A stretch of DNA of 7,815 nucleotides, taken from the NCBI GenBank assembly GCA_903833025.1, contig CAILDT010000473.1, positions 1 through 7,815 on the forward strand, written 5' to 3'. Shown here piece after piece: positions 6,284 through 7,815 of this stretch. The position numbers were made by a program, and so were the translations under genes. Every line of letters begins with the position of its first letter. The stretch's first letter is position 1. A model generated the notes under the pieces. It saw only the letters and a program-made list of their open reading frames with translations. It ran no database searches and was not told the origin of the DNA. This stretch comes from an uncultured Bacteroidota bacterium. GTDB taxonomy: Bacteria; Bacteroidota; Bacteroidia; 2-12-FULL-35-15.

Positions 6284-7815
6284 ATGAAAAAAGCTACTTT
6301 AATTATTACCTGTTTATTTGGAATCACCTCATTGATTGCTCAAAACACAAAGAACACCGATGAATCAGGTTTTGTTACCTGTTCCGAATTTCACATAACT
6401 AAACCTTTGTCCGAAATTTTTGCGAACTACAAAGCTCCGAAACAAAAACGCAGAGCCGATGAACAAGAAGACAGAGACCACAACAAACCTCAAAAGTTTA
6501 TAAATACCGAAGGCAAAGATGCCAGAATTTATGGCAACGACCCTGCTACTATTCAAACAACTCCTGGCACAGTGGAGGGCAGCAGAGCTCCATTGCAAAC
6601 TTGGGCTGGGCAGTCTAATGGACAATCTTATCCTTTAGACCCTACAGGTGCAGCCGGCCCTAACCACGTAGTACAAATGGTAAACGCTACCACTTTTAAA
6701 ATATGGAGCAAAACGGGTACTTCCTTACTTACAGGTACACTTGGTAACCTATGGACTACCGCTACGCCTAACGATGGCGACCCAATTGTGCTTTATGATA
6801 AAGCTGCCGACCGTTGGTTTATGGCACAGTTCGGAACCACGGGTAACAAAATTTATATTGCCATTTCCACAACCCCTAACCCAACAGGTACTTGGTACAC
6901 TTACACTTTTACATCTCCACAATTTCCCGATTATTTAAAATTTGCTGTTTGGCAAGACGGGTATTATATGACCTCCAACCAATCAAACCAAAAAGTATTT
7001 GCTTTTGAAAGAACCCAAATGCTTTTAGGAAATGCTTCTTCAAGAGCTGTTTACAAAACATTTTCTCCTCCTAACGCAGGTTATTTCTTTGTGCCATTAG
7101 CAGGCGATAGTGGCGATGGAACTTTAGCACCAGCTGGCACACCGTGTCCGTTGTTTATGTATTCTGATAATAATTGGAGCGGCGGAACTTATTACGACAG
7201 AGTAAACGTTTACCAAATGGCTGTTAACTGGGTTCCCACAACCCCTACAGCTACCATCACTTTAGCTCCTGGAGGCAACGTTACCGCTGCCGCTTTTAAC
7301 AGTGCATATAATTCAAGTTGGGACGATTGCCCACAACCTGGAACCAACCAAAAGCTTGATGGCATTGGTGGCGCAATGATGTATCGCGCACAATGGAAAT
7401 CGTGGTCGGGATACAATACTGTTGTATTAAATTGGGCAGTGCAAATAAGCTCTACCCAAAGAAGCATTAAATGGTGCGAACTCCGCCAAGACCAATCCAC
7501 AGGCACCTGGTCAATGTATCAAGAAGGAATATACGCACCCGATGCAAACACCCGCTGGATGGGAAGTATCGCAATGGATAACTACGGCTCTATTGCGTTG
7601 TGTTATATGAAATCGAACTCTACCAATATTTACCCTGGCTTATATTACACAGGCAGAAGAAGCTGCGACCCACTTGGCACCTTGCCATTAACCGAAACAA
7701 CAGCAATGGCTGGCACTGGCTCTCAAGGTGGAGGTATTAACAGAGATGGAGATTATTCCGAAACCTGGTTAGACCCTGATGGCGTTACCTTTTGGCACAC
7801 AGGAATGTATATGGG
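6284..7815 (+). CDS. Large secreted protein of a Bacteroidota propeller-like family (3' end beyond window)
   Basis: Open from an ATG at 6284 to the right edge: 510 complete codons, no stop. Residues 1-19 form a signal peptide (MKK, hydrophobic LIITCLFGITSLIA, then Q as the likely mature N-terminus). A strongly charged stretch follows (about 50-71, KAPKQKRRADEQEDRDHNK). The body is rich in aromatic residues, Gly and Thr, with repeated beta-strand patterns: DPTGAAGPNHVVQMVN (119-134), GDPIVLYDKAADRWFMAQFG (165-184), FPDYLKFAVWQDGYYMTSNQ (214-233), KLDGIGGAMMYRAQW (357-371), TRWMGSIAMDNYGSIALCY (423-441) and DPDGVTFWHTGMY (497-509). This resembles a family of exported proteins I recall from Bacteroidota, often with a T9SS C-terminal domain, but I know no biochemical role. 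The fold is inferred to be a beta-propeller. Seven cysteines are visible (10, 33, 288, 348, 398, 440, 461). Asn codons favour AAC, unlike the neighbouring operon. Confidence 0.85.
   Translation, partial: MKKATLIITCLFGITSLIAQNTKNTDESGFVTCSEFHITKPLSEIFANYKAPKQKRRADEQEDRDHNKPQKFINTEGKDARIYGNDPATIQTTPGTVEGSRAPLQTWAGQSNGQSYPLDPTGAAGPNHVVQMVNATTFKIWSKTGTSLLTGTLGNLWTTATPNDGDPIVLYDKAADRWFMAQFGTTGNKIYIAISTTPNPTGTWYTYTFTSPQFPDYLKFAVWQDGYYMTSNQSNQKVFAFERTQMLLGNASSRAVYKTFSPPNAGYFFVPLAGDSGDGTLAPAGTPCPLFMYSDNNWSGGTYYDRVNVYQMAVNWVPTTPTATITLAPGGNVTAAAFNSAYNSSWDDCPQPGTNQKLDGIGGAMMYRAQWKSWSGYNTVVLNWAVQISSTQRSIKWCELRQDQSTGTWSMYQEGIYAPDANTRWMGSIAMDNYGSIALCYMKSNSTNIYPGLYYTGRRSCDPLGTLPLTETTAMAGTGSQGGGINRDGDYSETWLDPDGVTFWHTGMYM

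Noticed and set aside
6365..6625. 86-codon - strand open frame at the start of the last gene
   Set aside because: It is antisense to the signal-proximal part of a well-supported secreted protein whose frame continues to the edge of the window.
6741..6938. 65-codon + strand open frame within the last gene
   Set aside because: It is out of frame with the secreted protein, overlaps its conserved motifs and has no domain of its own.
7210..7506. 98-codon - strand open frame within the last gene
   Set aside because: It is antisense to the conserved KLDGIGG and NTVVLNW segments and has no independent support.

Overview
The window looks like ordinary chromosome of a member of the Bacteroidota. The evidence is a C-terminal type IX secretion (T9SS) sorting domain, low GC with A-rich rather than Shine-Dalgarno translation starts, TAnnTTTG-type promoter elements, and protein sequences that read like family members from this phylum. 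The genus cannot be fixed from the sequence.

Layout: (1) From the left edge to 1054 is the 3' part of a secreted FG-GAP/VCBS repeat protein ending in a T9SS sorting domain. (2) From 1118 to 4675 is a tight + strand cluster: a TolC-family outer-membrane protein, a HlyD/MacA-type periplasmic adaptor, and tsaB (tRNA t6A37 modification), with gaps of 21 and 3 bases. (3) radA (DNA repair/recombination ATPase) lies on the - strand and converges on tsaB, with 2 bases between the stop codons. (4) A 232-base divergent intergenic region (6052-6283) holds candidate promoters for both flanking genes and a perfect 16-base palindrome. (5) From 6284 to the right edge is the first 510 codons of a large secreted protein with a signal peptide. 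It has no stop codon in the window.

How the genes relate: TolC and HlyD would form the outer-membrane channel and periplasmic adaptor of a tripartite exporter, but no inner-membrane ABC or RND energiser is encoded here. TsaB and RadA are housekeeping proteins. The two end genes encode exported proteins, and the left one is a clear T9SS cargo.

I found no RNA gene, CRISPR array, insertion sequence or defence system, and no convincing evidence of a new multi-gene system. The most distinctive details are a 23-base imperfect tandem duplication inside tsaB whose two copies are read in different frames, the palindrome in the predicted radA leader, a shared TAATTTCGCA element in the divergent promoters, and a switch in Asn codon use in the last gene.
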